Assembly: GCF_014654895.1 (NCBI RefSeq)
Contig: NZ_BNBE01000001.1
Location: 1,922,001 to 1,986,000 of the forward strand
Origin: Streptomyces filamentosus
GTDB taxonomy: Bacteria > Actinomycetota > Actinomycetes > Streptomycetales > Streptomycetaceae
Reading direction: 5' to 3'
DNA: 64,000 nt
The position numbers and the translations under genes are program-made. The notes under the pieces are model-generated. The model did not search any database. It saw only the letters and a program-made list of their open reading frames with translations, and was not told the DNA's origin. Positions 50,482 through 59,858 of the stretch are shown here, one piece after another (the first letter of the stretch is position 1; every line of letters begins with the position of its first letter).

Positions 50482-51684
50482 ATGTCCCTCGTCAGTTCCC
50501 TCAAGAAGTCGTCCGACTCCCTGCGCGCCCTCAAGACCCAGGCGTCCGGTGCCGGCGGCGCGGTCAGGAAGGTCGGCAGCGCCGGGCAGTCCGCGTCCGG
50601 GCAGCTCAGGACGCTGCGTACGAACGCCCAGGGCGCCGGCACCCAGCTGAAGAACCTCAAGACCGCGTCCGACCAGGCCGAACGCGCCATGAAGAAGGCC
50701 GGCGACACCGCCCAGTCCGCCGGCGGCAAGCTCGGCAGGTACGAATCGGGCGCGGGCAAGGCCGCCAAGGGCCAGGACCGGCTCAACAAGTCCATGAAGG
50801 GCAACTTCCTGGTCCGGCTGCTCGAACTCTTCATGCCGCTCATCGAGGCCGTCGTCGACATGGCGCTGCGGTCGAAGACGATGCAGACGGTCCTGAAGAA
50901 GGCGTTCGGCGCGGTCAAGAGCGTCATCAGCTCCGTCATGAAGGCCGTCGGGCCGATCATGAAGAAGGCCGGCTCGCTGATCAAGACGGTCTGGAACGGC
51001 ATCAAGAAGGCGATCTCCACCGTCGTCAAGGCCGTCGCCACCGTCATCAAGACCTACGTGAAGATCTGGAAGACGGTCATCACCACGGTCATGAAGGCGA
51101 TCAAGACCGTCATCAGCACGGTCTGGAACGGCATCAAGCGGGTCATCACCCCGGTCGTCAACTGGATCAAGAGCGCGATCCCCAGGGCGTTCAGCGCGGT
51201 CAAGGACAAGATGTCCTCGATCTGGAACGGCCTCAAGTCCATCGCGTCCCGCGCCTTCGACGGCATCAAGAACGGCGTGAAGGGCCCGATCAACTCCGTC
51301 ATCGGACTGATCAACCGGATGATCGGCGCCCTCAACCGGGTCAAGGTCTCCGTGCCCGGCTGGGTCCCCGTCGTCGGCGGCAAGACCTTCGGCGTCTCCA
51401 TCCCCACCATCCCGATGCTCGCCACCGGCGGTGTCGTGATGCCCCGCAGCGGCGGCGTCCCCGCCATCCTCGCCGAGGCCGGCGAGGCCGAGGCCGTCCT
51501 GCCGCTCTCCAAGCTCGACCGGCTCCTCGCCCTCACCGCCCGCCGCGCCCGCCAGGCCCAGGGCCAGGCCGCCGGCGGCGGCGGACTCCACATCGAGCAC
51601 TACCACGCGGCCCGCGGCAGCGACCCGCAGACCACCGCCGACGCGCTCATGTACCTGGTGAAGGCGCGGGGAGCCCGCGCATGA
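50482..51684 (+). CDS. Tape-measure-like protein 1
   Basis: 400-residue protein from ATG at 50482 behind a perfect AAAGGAGG. It has long amphipathic helices with repeats of VWNGIKKAI, VWNGIKRVI and IWNGLKSIA, then a Gly-rich C-terminus with MLATGGVVMPRSGGVPAILA and EAGEAEAVLPLSKLDRLL. That last part is the EAVIPL-like ending of phage tape-measure proteins. It would span the tube lumen and set its length. At 400 residues it is much shorter than most actinophage tape measures (over 1000), implying a short tail or shared duty with the next gene. Confidence 0.75.
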   Translation: MSLVSSLKKSSDSLRALKTQASGAGGAVRKVGSAGQSASGQLRTLRTNAQGAGTQLKNLKTASDQAERAMKKAGDTAQSAGGKLGRYESGAGKAAKGQDRLNKSMKGNFLVRLLELFMPLIEAVVDMALRSKTMQTVLKKAFGAVKSVISSVMKAVGPIMKKAGSLIKTVWNGIKKAISTVVKAVATVIKTYVKIWKTVITTVMKAIKTVISTVWNGIKRVITPVVNWIKSAIPRAFSAVKDKMSSIWNGLKSIASRAFDGIKNGVKGPINSVIGLINRMIGALNRVKVSVPGWVPVVGGKTFGVSIPTIPMLATGGVVMPRSGGVPAILAEAGEAEAVLPLSKLDRLLALTARRARQAQGQAAGGGGLHIEHYHAARGSDPQTTADALMYLVKARGARA

Positions 51685-52964
51685 GCGCCGCGGTCGTCGC
51701 GATGCCCCGCTTCCGCCCGCTCGCCTCCCCCCTGCGCGGCCTGCGCACGGCCGCCACCGGGGCGGACGGCCCGCTCCGGAAGCTCACCCAGGACGTCCGC
51801 CGCGCGGCGGGCGACCTCACCGGCCTCGCCGCGTCCCTCCGCACCGCCGGCACCTCCGTCCGCGCCCTCGGACAGCAGGCCGCCGCCCCCCGCGCCGCCC
51901 TCGACAAGCTCCGCCGCTCCCCCGCCGCCACCCGCCTCAAGCGGGTCGCCGACGCCTCCCGCAGGGCCCGCACCGCCGCCGGCCGGATCGGCACCGGCGC
52001 CGGCGCGGTCCTGGGCCTCCTGCTGCCGCTGCTCCCCGTCGCCGACGTCATCACCGGCCTGATGGGCACCTTCGGCACCGTCATGACCGTCGCCTCGGTC
52101 GCCATGACCGGCGTCAACGTCGCCATGCGGGCCAACCCGCTCGGCTTCCTCGTCGGCCTGATCGTCCCCGTCGCCGCGTACCTCGTCGAACTGGCCGTCA
52201 GCTCCGAGACCGGGCAGCGGATCATCCGGCAGGCCCTCCAGCAGGCCCTCAAGGGCTTCCAGGCCGTCTGGAACTTCCTCAGCCCCTTCATGAAGGCGCT
52301 CGGCAAGGCCCTCGGGACCTACGCCAAGGCGTACCTGACCGTCTTCAGGACCGCCCTCAAGGTCGTGGGCGCGGCCATCGGCGGGATCTCCCGGATCGGC
52401 TCCGCCGTCCGCTCCGCGAGCAACGCCCTGCGGTCCGTCGCCTCCCGCACCATCGGCGGGATCAAGAGCGCGGTCCAGCCCGTGGTCCGCTGGATCACCG
52501 ACAAGGTCCCCGGCTTCTTCCGCACCGCGAAGGACGCCGTCTCCAAGGCCCTGCGCGGCATCGGGGAGCTGGTCGAGGGCGGCCTCAGCGCCGTCCTCGG
52601 CGTGGTCAAGGGGCCCGTCAACGGCCTCATCGCCTTCGCCAACTGGATCATCGACGGCCTCAACGAGCTGAGCTTCGAGATCCCGCTCACCGGCAAGAAG
52701 TTCGGCGTCTCGCTCGACAAGATCCCGATGCTCGCCGAGGGCGGCATCGTCGCGCCCCCCGAGGCCGGCGAGTACCGCATCGACGCGCTCGGCGAGCTGG
52801 AGCACCGGCGCGTCCCCGCCCTCACCGAGGCGCCCCGGCCGCCCCACCGGATCCGCGACTTCCACGAGGAGCCCGGCGCCGGCCCCCGGTCGACCGCCGA
52901 GGACCTGCTCTTCCTGCTGGCCGCCCACGCCGACGGCGGCGCCGGACAGCCGGTCCTGACCTGA
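51681..52964 (+). CDS. Tape-measure-like protein 2
   Basis: 427-residue protein whose ATG overlaps the previous stop (ATGA), so the pair is coupled. It is related to tape measure 1 in layout: basic helical N-terminus, hydrophobic middle (LLLPLLPVADVITGLMGTFG), helices FQAVWNFLSPFMKALGKALG, then KKFGVSLDKIPMLAEGGIVA, matching KTFGVSIPTIPMLATGGVVM in protein 1. The shared ending also includes TAEDLLFLL against TADALMYLV. The pair probably arose by duplication. Two tape-like proteins side by side is unusual. Confidence 0.72.
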   Translation: MSAAVVAMPRFRPLASPLRGLRTAATGADGPLRKLTQDVRRAAGDLTGLAASLRTAGTSVRALGQQAAAPRAALDKLRRSPAATRLKRVADASRRARTAAGRIGTGAGAVLGLLLPLLPVADVITGLMGTFGTVMTVASVAMTGVNVAMRANPLGFLVGLIVPVAAYLVELAVSSETGQRIIRQALQQALKGFQAVWNFLSPFMKALGKALGTYAKAYLTVFRTALKVVGAAIGGISRIGSAVRSASNALRSVASRTIGGIKSAVQPVVRWITDKVPGFFRTAKDAVSKALRGIGELVEGGLSAVLGVVKGPVNGLIAFANWIIDGLNELSFEIPLTGKKFGVSLDKIPMLAEGGIVAPPEAGEYRIDALGELEHRRVPALTEAPRPPHRIRDFHEEPGAGPRSTAEDLLFLLAAHADGGAGQPVLT

Positions 52965-52997
52965 CGAACCACCCACCCGAAGTGAGGTGACGGCCGC

Positions 52998-53921
52998 ATG
53001 GCCGAGACCACGATCCCGTACGCCGGAAACTCCTCCACCGCCGACCTCGCGCCCGGCTCCCTCATCACCCAGGACGGGCAGATGCAGTGGGCCGGGCTCC
53101 TCATCGGCCCCGGCACCCCCTTCGCCGTCGACAAGTCCGGCCTGACCGGCTGGGAGGACCTGCCCGAGTACGACTCCTCCGACGCCGACCGCCCGACCTC
53201 GCACGGCGCCTGGCCCGGCTCCCGCTACGCCAAGCCCCGCAAGACCGGCGGCACCATCGTCCTGATGCCCGAGCACGGCGGCGCCCCCGCCGCGCTCCGG
53301 GCGCTGCGGCAGGCCCTGGCCCTCCTCGACGAGGAGCGCTGGCTCGCCGTCCGGCTGCACGGCGAGACCCTCGCCGTGCGCGCCCGGATCGCCCAGCGGG
53401 TCGTCCCCGCCGACCAGGGCTTCGCCACCCAGGGCAGCTCCCGCATGTCCGTGCAGTGGCTCGCCGCCGACCCGCGCCGGTACGCGGTCAACGAGCAGCT
53501 CGTCGCCACCACCCCGCCGCAGCCGGAGTCGGGCCTCACCTGGCCGCTGAACTGGCCGCTGAACTGGGGCGAGGCCAAGTCCACCGGCGACGCCACCGCC
53601 GAGAACACCGGCTCCGCCGCCACCCATCCGGTGATCGTCTTCCGCGGCCCCTGCTCGATGCCGTGCGTCACCGAGCGGGTCAGCCGGCGGCGGCTGCGGT
53701 ACGCGATCGACCTGGCCGCCGGCGACGAGCTCACCGTCGACACCCGCGCGGGCACGGTGATGCTCAACAAGTCCGCCTCCCGGCTGCACACGGCGATGGC
53801 CGACTCCACCCCGGAGGAGCTGTTCGTGCTGGAGCCCGGCCGCAGCGACCTGTCCTTCCGGCCCGAGAACGGCACCGAGCAGGCCCTCATGACCGTCCGC
53901 TGGCGCAGCGCCGAGTGGTGA
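52998..53921 (+). CDS. Distal tail protein (Dit-like)
   Basis: 307-residue protein from ATG at 52998. It follows the tape measures, as distal tail proteins do in siphophages, where they form the ring joining tube to tip. Sequence features fit the phage tail family: WAGLLIGPGTPFAVDKSGLT near the N-terminus, RIAQRVVPADQGFATQGSSR, and a beta-rich C-terminal part (HPVIVFRGPCSMPCVTERVS, RYAIDLAAGDELTVDTRAGT, LSFRPENGTEQALMTVRW). The last block is the galectin-like domain pattern. Function by synteny plus fold-like motifs. Confidence 0.72.
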   Translation: MAETTIPYAGNSSTADLAPGSLITQDGQMQWAGLLIGPGTPFAVDKSGLTGWEDLPEYDSSDADRPTSHGAWPGSRYAKPRKTGGTIVLMPEHGGAPAALRALRQALALLDEERWLAVRLHGETLAVRARIAQRVVPADQGFATQGSSRMSVQWLAADPRRYAVNEQLVATTPPQPESGLTWPLNWPLNWGEAKSTGDATAENTGSAATHPVIVFRGPCSMPCVTERVSRRRLRYAIDLAAGDELTVDTRAGTVMLNKSASRLHTAMADSTPEELFVLEPGRSDLSFRPENGTEQALMTVRWRSAEW

Positions 53922-54075
53922 CGGCCCGCTGACCCCCGCCGGGCGGCACCCGCGCGGGTGCCGCCCGCCGCGCCGTGCGGCCCCGCCCCGCGGTCGCACG
54001 GCGCGGCCCCGCGGCCGTACCGCGCGGCCCCCACGGCCGTTCCGCGCCGCCCCTCCCCTACCCCGAGGTGATCCC

Positions 54076-55269
54076 ATGACCGTACGAGCCGCCTGGCTCC
54101 AGTCCTCCGGGCAGACCCGCGAGGAAACCCGACTCACCCTCGCCGCCCTCCTCACCCCCAGCGGCCAGAGCGCCGGGGAGACCCCGCTCCGCTCCCGGCC
54201 CGGCGTCCTGCCCGGCGGTCTCGTCCTCACCGGCAGCGCCCCCATGCAGGCCACCGTCGGCACCGGCCGCGCGATCGTCCAGGGCAAGGACACCGCCCAG
54301 GGGGCGTACCTCGTCGCCGTCACCGCGCCGGAGATCCTGCCCATCGAGGACGGCGACCCGCAGTACGACCGGATCGACCTGATCGAACTGGCCGTCGTCG
54401 ACGACGCCTACGACCGCACCGGCACCACCGAGGCCGTCGTCCGCGTGGTCAAGGGCCTGGCGGACGCCTCCCCCGCGGTCCCGGCGAGCGGCCCCGGCAG
54501 CGTCCTCCCGCTGTACACGGTCAAGGTCCCCAAGGGGACCTCGGCCGGCACCGGCGGCATCGCCTGGGACAAGGGCGCCGTCACCACCCAGCACTGGCCG
54601 GTGGTCGCCCTCGGCGGGATCATGCCGGCCAGCGGCTACAAGGGCGCCTACCCGGGCCAGTACCGGGACACCTCCGGGCTGCTCCAGCGCTGGGACGGCA
54701 CCACCTGGGTCTCGTACCCGAAGGCGATCGGCGGGATCGCGCCGGGCAGCACGGCGGACGGCGCCTACACCGGCCAGTACCGGGACGCCGGCGGCGGCCT
54801 CCAGCGCTGGGACGGCACCGCCTGGCAGTACGTCGAGGGCGCCTCCACCGTGCTGTTCGGGGCCACCCAGTGGACGACCGCCCAGCAGCAGACGCTCGCG
54901 GCCAACACCTGGACCCCGATCAGCCTGCCCACCGTCGAGGCCGACGACGCCAAGGCGTGGAACGGCCTCACCTACACCGTCCCGCGCACCGGCTGGTGGC
55001 GGCTCAACGGCCACGTCACCTACGCCAACGACGGCCAGACCGGCATGCGCGGCGCCCGGATCACCGTCAACGGCACCAACCAGCCCCGGATGACCTGGCT
55101 CGCGCCCGCGGGCAACGGCGCCGTCTGCGTCGGCGGCAGCGCCCTCATCCGGCTGGTCACCGGCGACATGCTCCAGCTCTCCGGCTACCACACCCACACC
55201 GCCGCCGTCCGCACCCTCGGCGGCTCCGGCTACGGCTGCACGCTCGCGGCCCAGTGGATCCGTTCCTGA
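54076..55269 (+). CDS. Receptor-binding/tail-tip protein A, C1q-like C-terminus
   Basis: 397-residue protein, first of three tandem paralogs. Residues 1-175 form the shared N-terminal domain (GQTREETRLT, GSAPMQATV, QYDRIDLIEL, LPLYTVKVP). Then come two copies of a roughly 35-residue repeat, GAYPGQYRDTSGLLQRWDGT and GAYTGQYRDAGGGLQRWDGT. The C-terminal 130 residues are unique here and resemble a C1q/TNF-like jelly roll (YTVPRTGWWRLNGHVTYAND, RITVNGTNQPRMTWL). Such modules trimerise and bind cell-surface ligands. Likely host-recognition tip. Confidence 0.7.
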   Translation: MTVRAAWLQSSGQTREETRLTLAALLTPSGQSAGETPLRSRPGVLPGGLVLTGSAPMQATVGTGRAIVQGKDTAQGAYLVAVTAPEILPIEDGDPQYDRIDLIELAVVDDAYDRTGTTEAVVRVVKGLADASPAVPASGPGSVLPLYTVKVPKGTSAGTGGIAWDKGAVTTQHWPVVALGGIMPASGYKGAYPGQYRDTSGLLQRWDGTTWVSYPKAIGGIAPGSTADGAYTGQYRDAGGGLQRWDGTAWQYVEGASTVLFGATQWTTAQQQTLAANTWTPISLPTVEADDAKAWNGLTYTVPRTGWWRLNGHVTYANDGQTGMRGARITVNGTNQPRMTWLAPAGNGAVCVGGSALIRLVTGDMLQLSGYHTHTAAVRTLGGSGYGCTLAAQWIRS

Positions 55270-55303
55270 CCCCCACCGCCCCGACCCCCGACAGGAGAAC
55301 CCC

Positions 55304-56491
55304 GTGAACCTGCGCAGCAGCTGGACCGCAGAGACCGGCCAGACCCGCGAGGACACCCGCCTCACCCAGACCGGCGTCACCACCCTCGCCAACCCCGTCC
55401 AGGTCCGCTCCGGCATCCTGCCCGGCTCCTACGACGGCCGGTACCGGCGCGCCGCCTTCTGGACCTTCGGCTCCGCCCCGATGACGGCGACCGTCTCCGA
55501 GGGCCGGGCCGTCATCCAGGGCGACATCTCCCAGGGCGCCTACCCGGTCACCCTGCCGAACTCCGAGACCCTCACCTTCGCCCCCGGCAACGCCCAGTAC
55601 GGCCGCGTCGACCTGATCGTCCTGCGGATCCACGACGGCCTGTACGACGACAGCCAGCGGTACGAGGCCAGGCTGGAGATCCTCCAGGGCACCCCCGACC
55701 CCGCCCCGCAGGCCCCGCCCGTCCCGGAGCGCTGCCTCCCGCTCTACGAGGTGCTCGTCCCCGCCGGGGCCGGCGCCGGCAACGGCGGCATCCCGTGGGC
55801 CACCTCGCTCACCGACCTGCGCACCCCGGTCGTCAGCCTCGGCGGCATCCTCCCGGTCGAGGGCCAGGTCCACCCGGGCGCCTACCCGGGCCAGTACCAG
55901 GACGCCGGCGACGCCCTCCAGCGCTGGGACGGCGGGGCCTGGGTGGCGTACCCCTCGGCGACCGGCGGCATCGTCCCGGCCTCCGCGGGCAACCTGCCCG
56001 CCAGCTACACCGGCCAGTACCGGGACTCCCCCACCGGCGTGCTCCAGCGGTGGAACGGCACCGCCTGGGTCCCGGCCGTGCCCGGCCCGTACTTCGTCGA
56101 CAACGGCGACCAGGGCGAGACGACCTCCAGCAGCTACGTCTCGACGCTCGTCGGTCGCACCACCAACCCGCTCCGGGTCTCCTTCGTCGCCCCGCCGTCG
56201 AAGGCGGTCGCCGTCGGCTTCGGCAGCCGCATGCGGTCCCGCGACGACGCCTACGCGTACATGGCGCTCGAACTCGCCCAGGGCACCACCGTCATCAGCG
56301 GCCCCGACGACGAGTACGGGCTCTACACCGCCAGCACCACCACGACCTCGGTCTCCGCCATGCGCCGCTTCTCCAACCTGACGCCGGGCGCGACCTACAC
56401 GCTGACCGCCTACTTCCGGGTCGTCCCCACCAACCCGGTCGTCAAGGCCGTCTTCGACAACACCTACATCAAGGTCGACCCGCTGCCCTAG
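55304..56491 (+). CDS. Receptor-binding/tail-tip protein B
   Basis: 395-residue paralog of protein A, 34 bases downstream. It shares the N-terminal domain (GQTREDTRLTQ, GSAPMTATV, QYGRVDLIVL, LPLYEVLVP) and two repeats (GAYPGQYQDAGDALQRWDGG, SYTGQYRDSPTGVLQRWNGT). The C-terminal 130 residues differ completely from A and C: beta-rich, with SSYVSTLVGRTTNPLRVSFV and GATYTLTAYFRVVPTNPVVK. GTG is the start codon. A distinct ligand is inferred. Confidence 0.7.
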   Translation: MNLRSSWTAETGQTREDTRLTQTGVTTLANPVQVRSGILPGSYDGRYRRAAFWTFGSAPMTATVSEGRAVIQGDISQGAYPVTLPNSETLTFAPGNAQYGRVDLIVLRIHDGLYDDSQRYEARLEILQGTPDPAPQAPPVPERCLPLYEVLVPAGAGAGNGGIPWATSLTDLRTPVVSLGGILPVEGQVHPGAYPGQYQDAGDALQRWDGGAWVAYPSATGGIVPASAGNLPASYTGQYRDSPTGVLQRWNGTAWVPAVPGPYFVDNGDQGETTSSSYVSTLVGRTTNPLRVSFVAPPSKAVAVGFGSRMRSRDDAYAYMALELAQGTTVISGPDDEYGLYTASTTTTSVSAMRRFSNLTPGATYTLTAYFRVVPTNPVVKAVFDNTYIKVDPLP

Positions 56492-56530
56492 CCCCGCCCG
56501 CGCCACCCGCCCACCGAGAGGAGAACCCCC

Positions 56531-57673
56531 ATGGCCATCCGCCCCGGCTGGCTGCTCCCCAGCGGCCAGACCCGACAGACGACCCGCCTCACCGCCCTCG
56601 GGGCCGGCATCCCGGTCGACCCGCTCGTCACCCGCTCCGGCATCCTGCCCGGCTCCGCCGAGGGCAAGCACCGGGTCGGCGGCCTGTCCCTGACCGGCAG
56701 CGGCCCGATGACGGCGACCGTCCACGCCGGACGGGCCCTCGTCCAGGGACGGCCCGAACAGGGCGCGTACCCCGTCGTCCTCGACGGCGACACCGTCCTC
56801 ACCTTCGGCGACGGAGACCCGCTGAACCCGCGGATCGACCTCGTCGTCCTGCGCGTGTACGACGACGACTTCGACGGCCTCACCCGCCACGAGGCCGTCC
56901 TGGAGGTCCTCGCCGGCCGGCCCGAGGCAGCCCCGGCCGCCCCGGCCGTCCCGCCCGCCTCGCTCCCGCTCTTCACCGTCCGGGTCAAGGCCGGCACCTC
57001 GGCCGGCAGCGGCGGCATCGCCTGGACCGGCGGCGACCTCACCGACCTGCGCACCACGGTCACCAACGTCGGCGGCATCCTGCCCGTCTACAACAACGCC
57101 GGGGTGCCCGGCTCCTACCCCGGCCAGTACCAGGACAACGACGTCGCCCACCACCTCCAGCGCTGGAGCGGCACCGGCTGGGTCGCGTACCCCAAGGAGA
57201 TCGGCGGCGTCGCCCCCCAGGGCGCGCTCACCGTCGGCGGCTACACCGGCCAGTACCGCGAGCACAACGGCGTGCTCCAGCGGTGGAACGGCACCGCCTG
57301 GACGGCCTACCAGCCGCCCGTCGAGACCGAGTCCCTCACCGCGGGCGCGGTCGCCCTCACCGGCTGGAGCGTCGTCTCCTACGACGCCCGCCGCACCCGC
57401 GGCGGCCTGTGCACCACGCAGGTCACCGTCACCCGCACCGGCGCCCAGATCGACGCCAACAGCGCCGGGAACATCAACGACGAGCCGCTGTGCACCCTGC
57501 CCAGCGGCTGGCGCCCCTCGATGTCCGTGGACGCGGTCGCCTCCGACGGCTACGCCGACGGCTCCGCGTGGCTCTCCACCAGCGGCCAGGTCACCCTGCG
57601 CACCTGGGCCTCCAACGGCGCGCTCGTCGCGGGCCGCAACATCCGCGTCAGCGCCACCTACATCCTTCCGTGA
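56531..57673 (+). CDS. Receptor-binding/tail-tip protein C
   Basis: 380-residue third paralog from ATG at 56531 behind GAGAGGAG. The N-terminal domain is conserved (GQTRQTTRLT, GSGPMTATV, PRIDLVVL, LPLFTVRVK), as are two repeats (GSYPGQYQDNDVAHHLQRWS, GGYTGQYREHNGVLQRWNGT). Its C-terminal 110 residues form yet another beta-rich domain (VTRTGAQIDANSAGNINDEP, VTLRTWASNGALVAGRNIRV). The set looks like a specificity cassette on a common adaptor. Confidence 0.7.
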   Translation: MAIRPGWLLPSGQTRQTTRLTALGAGIPVDPLVTRSGILPGSAEGKHRVGGLSLTGSGPMTATVHAGRALVQGRPEQGAYPVVLDGDTVLTFGDGDPLNPRIDLVVLRVYDDDFDGLTRHEAVLEVLAGRPEAAPAAPAVPPASLPLFTVRVKAGTSAGSGGIAWTGGDLTDLRTTVTNVGGILPVYNNAGVPGSYPGQYQDNDVAHHLQRWSGTGWVAYPKEIGGVAPQGALTVGGYTGQYREHNGVLQRWNGTAWTAYQPPVETESLTAGAVALTGWSVVSYDARRTRGGLCTTQVTVTRTGAQIDANSAGNINDEPLCTLPSGWRPSMSVDAVASDGYADGSAWLSTSGQVTLRTWASNGALVAGRNIRVSATYILP

Positions 57674-57683
57674 GGTCCGCCCC

Positions 57684-58793
57684 ATGAGTCTCGACACCCC
57701 TTACCGGGCCGTCTTCTGCGACCTGGTGACCGACCAGACCCTCGACATCCTGCCGCTGCGGGACGTCTCCTTCGAGGACTACATCGGACGGGCCGGCTCG
57801 CTCTCCGGCACCGTGCCCGTCCCCGACCGCGCCATGGCCGAGCGCGCCCACAAGATCAAGCCCGGCCGGACCACCGTCTACCTGGAGCGCGGCGGCTTCC
57901 TGTGGTGGGGCGGCATCGTCTGGACCACCAACCTCCAGGGCAGCGACCGGGGCGTGGTGACCCTCGGCATCCAGGCGTCCACCTTCGACTCGTACGCCGC
58001 CCGGCGCCGCATCCGCACCGACGCGCTCAAGTTCAGCGAGGTCGAGCAGTTCCAGATCGTCCGCCGCATCTGGGAGGAGCTCGGCCCCGGCCTCGGCGCC
58101 AGCGCGATCGACCCCGGCGACGACGTGCCCTCGGCGCCGGTGCCGCGGACCGTCTCCTGGCGGATGGGCGACGAGACCGTCTACCAGGAGGCGCTCGACC
58201 AGCTGAGCGCGTACGAGGACGGGGTCGAGTACCAGGTCCTCGTCTACCACGACTCCGGCGACGGGCGCCGCGTGCGCCGCCGCCGGCTCCGCCTCGGCTC
58301 GCCCCGGATCCGCACCGGCGCCACGGACATGGTCTTCGACCGCCCCGGCAGCATCCTCAGCTACTCCCTCCCGGACGACGCCACCCGCGGCGGCACCACC
58401 TCGCTCGCCCGCGGCGCCTCCACCAACGCCAACGCCGCCGCCGAGTCCCGGCCGACCCTGTCGGAGGAGATCCCCGCCAGGGACCTGCCCGACCGCTGGC
58501 CGCAGCTGGACCTGTCCACGGACTACAACGACGTCAGCGACAAGCGCACGCTCGACACGCTCGCCGCGGCCGTCCTGAAGGAGGCGCAGGGCTCGGTGCT
58601 GATCCCCGAGATCAGCGTCCGGCTCTCCGAGGTCGTCCCCTCGGCGCTCCTCGGCCGCACCGCCCGCATCCGGATCACCGACGAATGGCATCCGACGGGC
58701 CTCGACGCCCGCTACCGGATCGTCGGCGTGAAGGTCCGGCCGGCCGAGCGGGGCCGCCCCGACACCGCCGAACTCGCCCTGGAGGAAGCCTGA
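57684..58793 (+). CDS. Tail hub / tail-associated protein (Gp37-like)
   Basis: 369-residue protein from ATG at 57684, 10 bases after protein C. The N-terminus (VFCDLVTDQTLDILPLRDVS, RAGSLSGTVPVPD, GFLWWGGIVWT) resembles the actinophage ReqiPepy6 Gp37-like family, distant relatives of the gp27/Tal hub. In tailed phages the hub closes the tube and carries tip proteins. No separate lytic domain is visible. Its last codon overlaps the next ATG (TGATG). Confidence 0.7.
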   Translation: MSLDTPYRAVFCDLVTDQTLDILPLRDVSFEDYIGRAGSLSGTVPVPDRAMAERAHKIKPGRTTVYLERGGFLWWGGIVWTTNLQGSDRGVVTLGIQASTFDSYAARRRIRTDALKFSEVEQFQIVRRIWEELGPGLGASAIDPGDDVPSAPVPRTVSWRMGDETVYQEALDQLSAYEDGVEYQVLVYHDSGDGRRVRRRRLRLGSPRIRTGATDMVFDRPGSILSYSLPDDATRGGTTSLARGASTNANAAAESRPTLSEEIPARDLPDRWPQLDLSTDYNDVSDKRTLDTLAAAVLKEAQGSVLIPEISVRLSEVVPSALLGRTARIRITDEWHPTGLDARYRIVGVKVRPAERGRPDTAELALEEA

Positions 58794-59428
58794 TGGCCCT
58801 GCTGCCCGAGAACATCGTCGACCGGCTGCTCCAGATGGAACGCCGGCTGAACGCGCTGTCCACGGCGGTCAACACCCGTCCGCCGCTGACCGAGATCACC
58901 AACGGCTCGCTCGCCCTGAAGCGGCAGGCCCGGCCGGAGGACCCGGTCACCCTCGTCGCCCAGTTCTCCACCACCGGCCCGGGCGGCTCCAAGCCCGTGC
59001 TGCGGGTCAACGACGCGTACGGCCACGAGATCGTCTCCGACGACGTCATCACCGGCGGCCTCGCCCGGCCCTGGCTGCCGATGCTGCCGCCGCAGAACAT
59101 GGCCACCGCGAGCTGGCCGGCGACCACCTCCACCGCCTGGACGACCGTCGCCCAGTCGCAGAACCCGCTCTGGCAGCCCAAGCTGCGGCTGCGGCTGCTG
59201 ACCCGGGTCTCCTCCGGGGCCGCCGGCCAGGTCCGGGTCCTGGTCGGCGGCGTGCCGTTCGGCCCGGCCGTCGCAGCGGGCGGGGTCTTCGACCACACCG
59301 CCGCCGTCACCACCGACATGCAGACCGACTTCGGCAAGGACCTCACCGTGGAGGTCCAGGCCCTCGTCACCAGCGCCTCCGGCACGGTCTACGCCCAGAC
59401 CGTGCTGATGCACGGCCGCCAGACCTGA
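58793..59428 (+). CDS. Tail-tip accessory protein, unknown
   Basis: 211-residue protein from ATG at 58793, coupled to the hub gene by a one-base overlap. The N-terminal helix NIVDRLLQMERRLNALSTAV may be a coiled coil for oligomerisation. The rest is beta-rich with Thr/Val/Gly strands (VTLVAQFSTTGPGGSKPVLR, LRLRLLTRVSSGAAGQVRVL). A structural tip or fibre role is inferred from position. No family recognised. Confidence 0.6.
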   Translation: MALLPENIVDRLLQMERRLNALSTAVNTRPPLTEITNGSLALKRQARPEDPVTLVAQFSTTGPGGSKPVLRVNDAYGHEIVSDDVITGGLARPWLPMLPPQNMATASWPATTSTAWTTVAQSQNPLWQPKLRLRLLTRVSSGAAGQVRVLVGGVPFGPAVAAGGVFDHTAAVTTDMQTDFGKDLTVEVQALVTSASGTVYAQTVLMHGRQT

Positions 59429-59459
59429 CCCCCGCCCTCCCCCGGAAGAGGAGCCCCGC

Positions 59460-59858
59460 ATGACCCCCGACCCCACCCAGCCCTGGGGCGTCGCCATCGA
59501 CTACGCCGGCCGCGCCGCCCTCACCGAGGACGGCCACACCGTCGAACTGCGGCTGTACGACAGCACCCTCGGCGGCCCCCTGGTGCCCGACCCGATGACC
59601 GGCGAGTACCCGGCGGTGTACGTGAGCGCCCAGGTCGCCGAGAGCGGCGAGGGCGGCGCCCAGCTCCGCGGCCACGGCCTCGCCCTGGTCCAGCCCGCGG
59701 GCGGCCGCCCCGCCGTGCCCGACCCGGCGGCCGTCGTCCGGGCCGTCACCGCCGCGCTCGCCGACTTCGAGACCCGCCGGGCCTCCTTCGCCGCGCTCTG
59801 CGCCGCCTGGGCCCCCGCCCCGCCCGCCCCCGAGCCGGAGCCGGAGCCCGCCCCTTAG
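59460..59858 (+). CDS. Small protein of the tail-tip operon, unknown
   Basis: 132-residue protein from ATG at 59460 with GGAAGAGGAG upstream. It begins DPTQPWGVAIDYAGRAALTE, has a beta-rich middle, a helical segment (AVVRAVTAALADFETRRASF) and a Pro/Glu tail (APEPEPEPAP). Similar small proteins occur before actinophage lysis genes. Role unknown. Confidence 0.55.
   Translation: MTPDPTQPWGVAIDYAGRAALTEDGHTVELRLYDSTLGGPLVPDPMTGEYPAVYVSAQVAESGEGGAQLRGHGLALVQPAGGRPAVPDPAAVVRAVTAALADFETRRASFAALCAAWAPAPPAPEPEPEPAP

Noticed and set aside
52319..53134. Minus-strand open frames within the tape-measure and tip genes
   Set aside because: No ribosome sites or domains; codon pattern belongs to the plus-strand genes.
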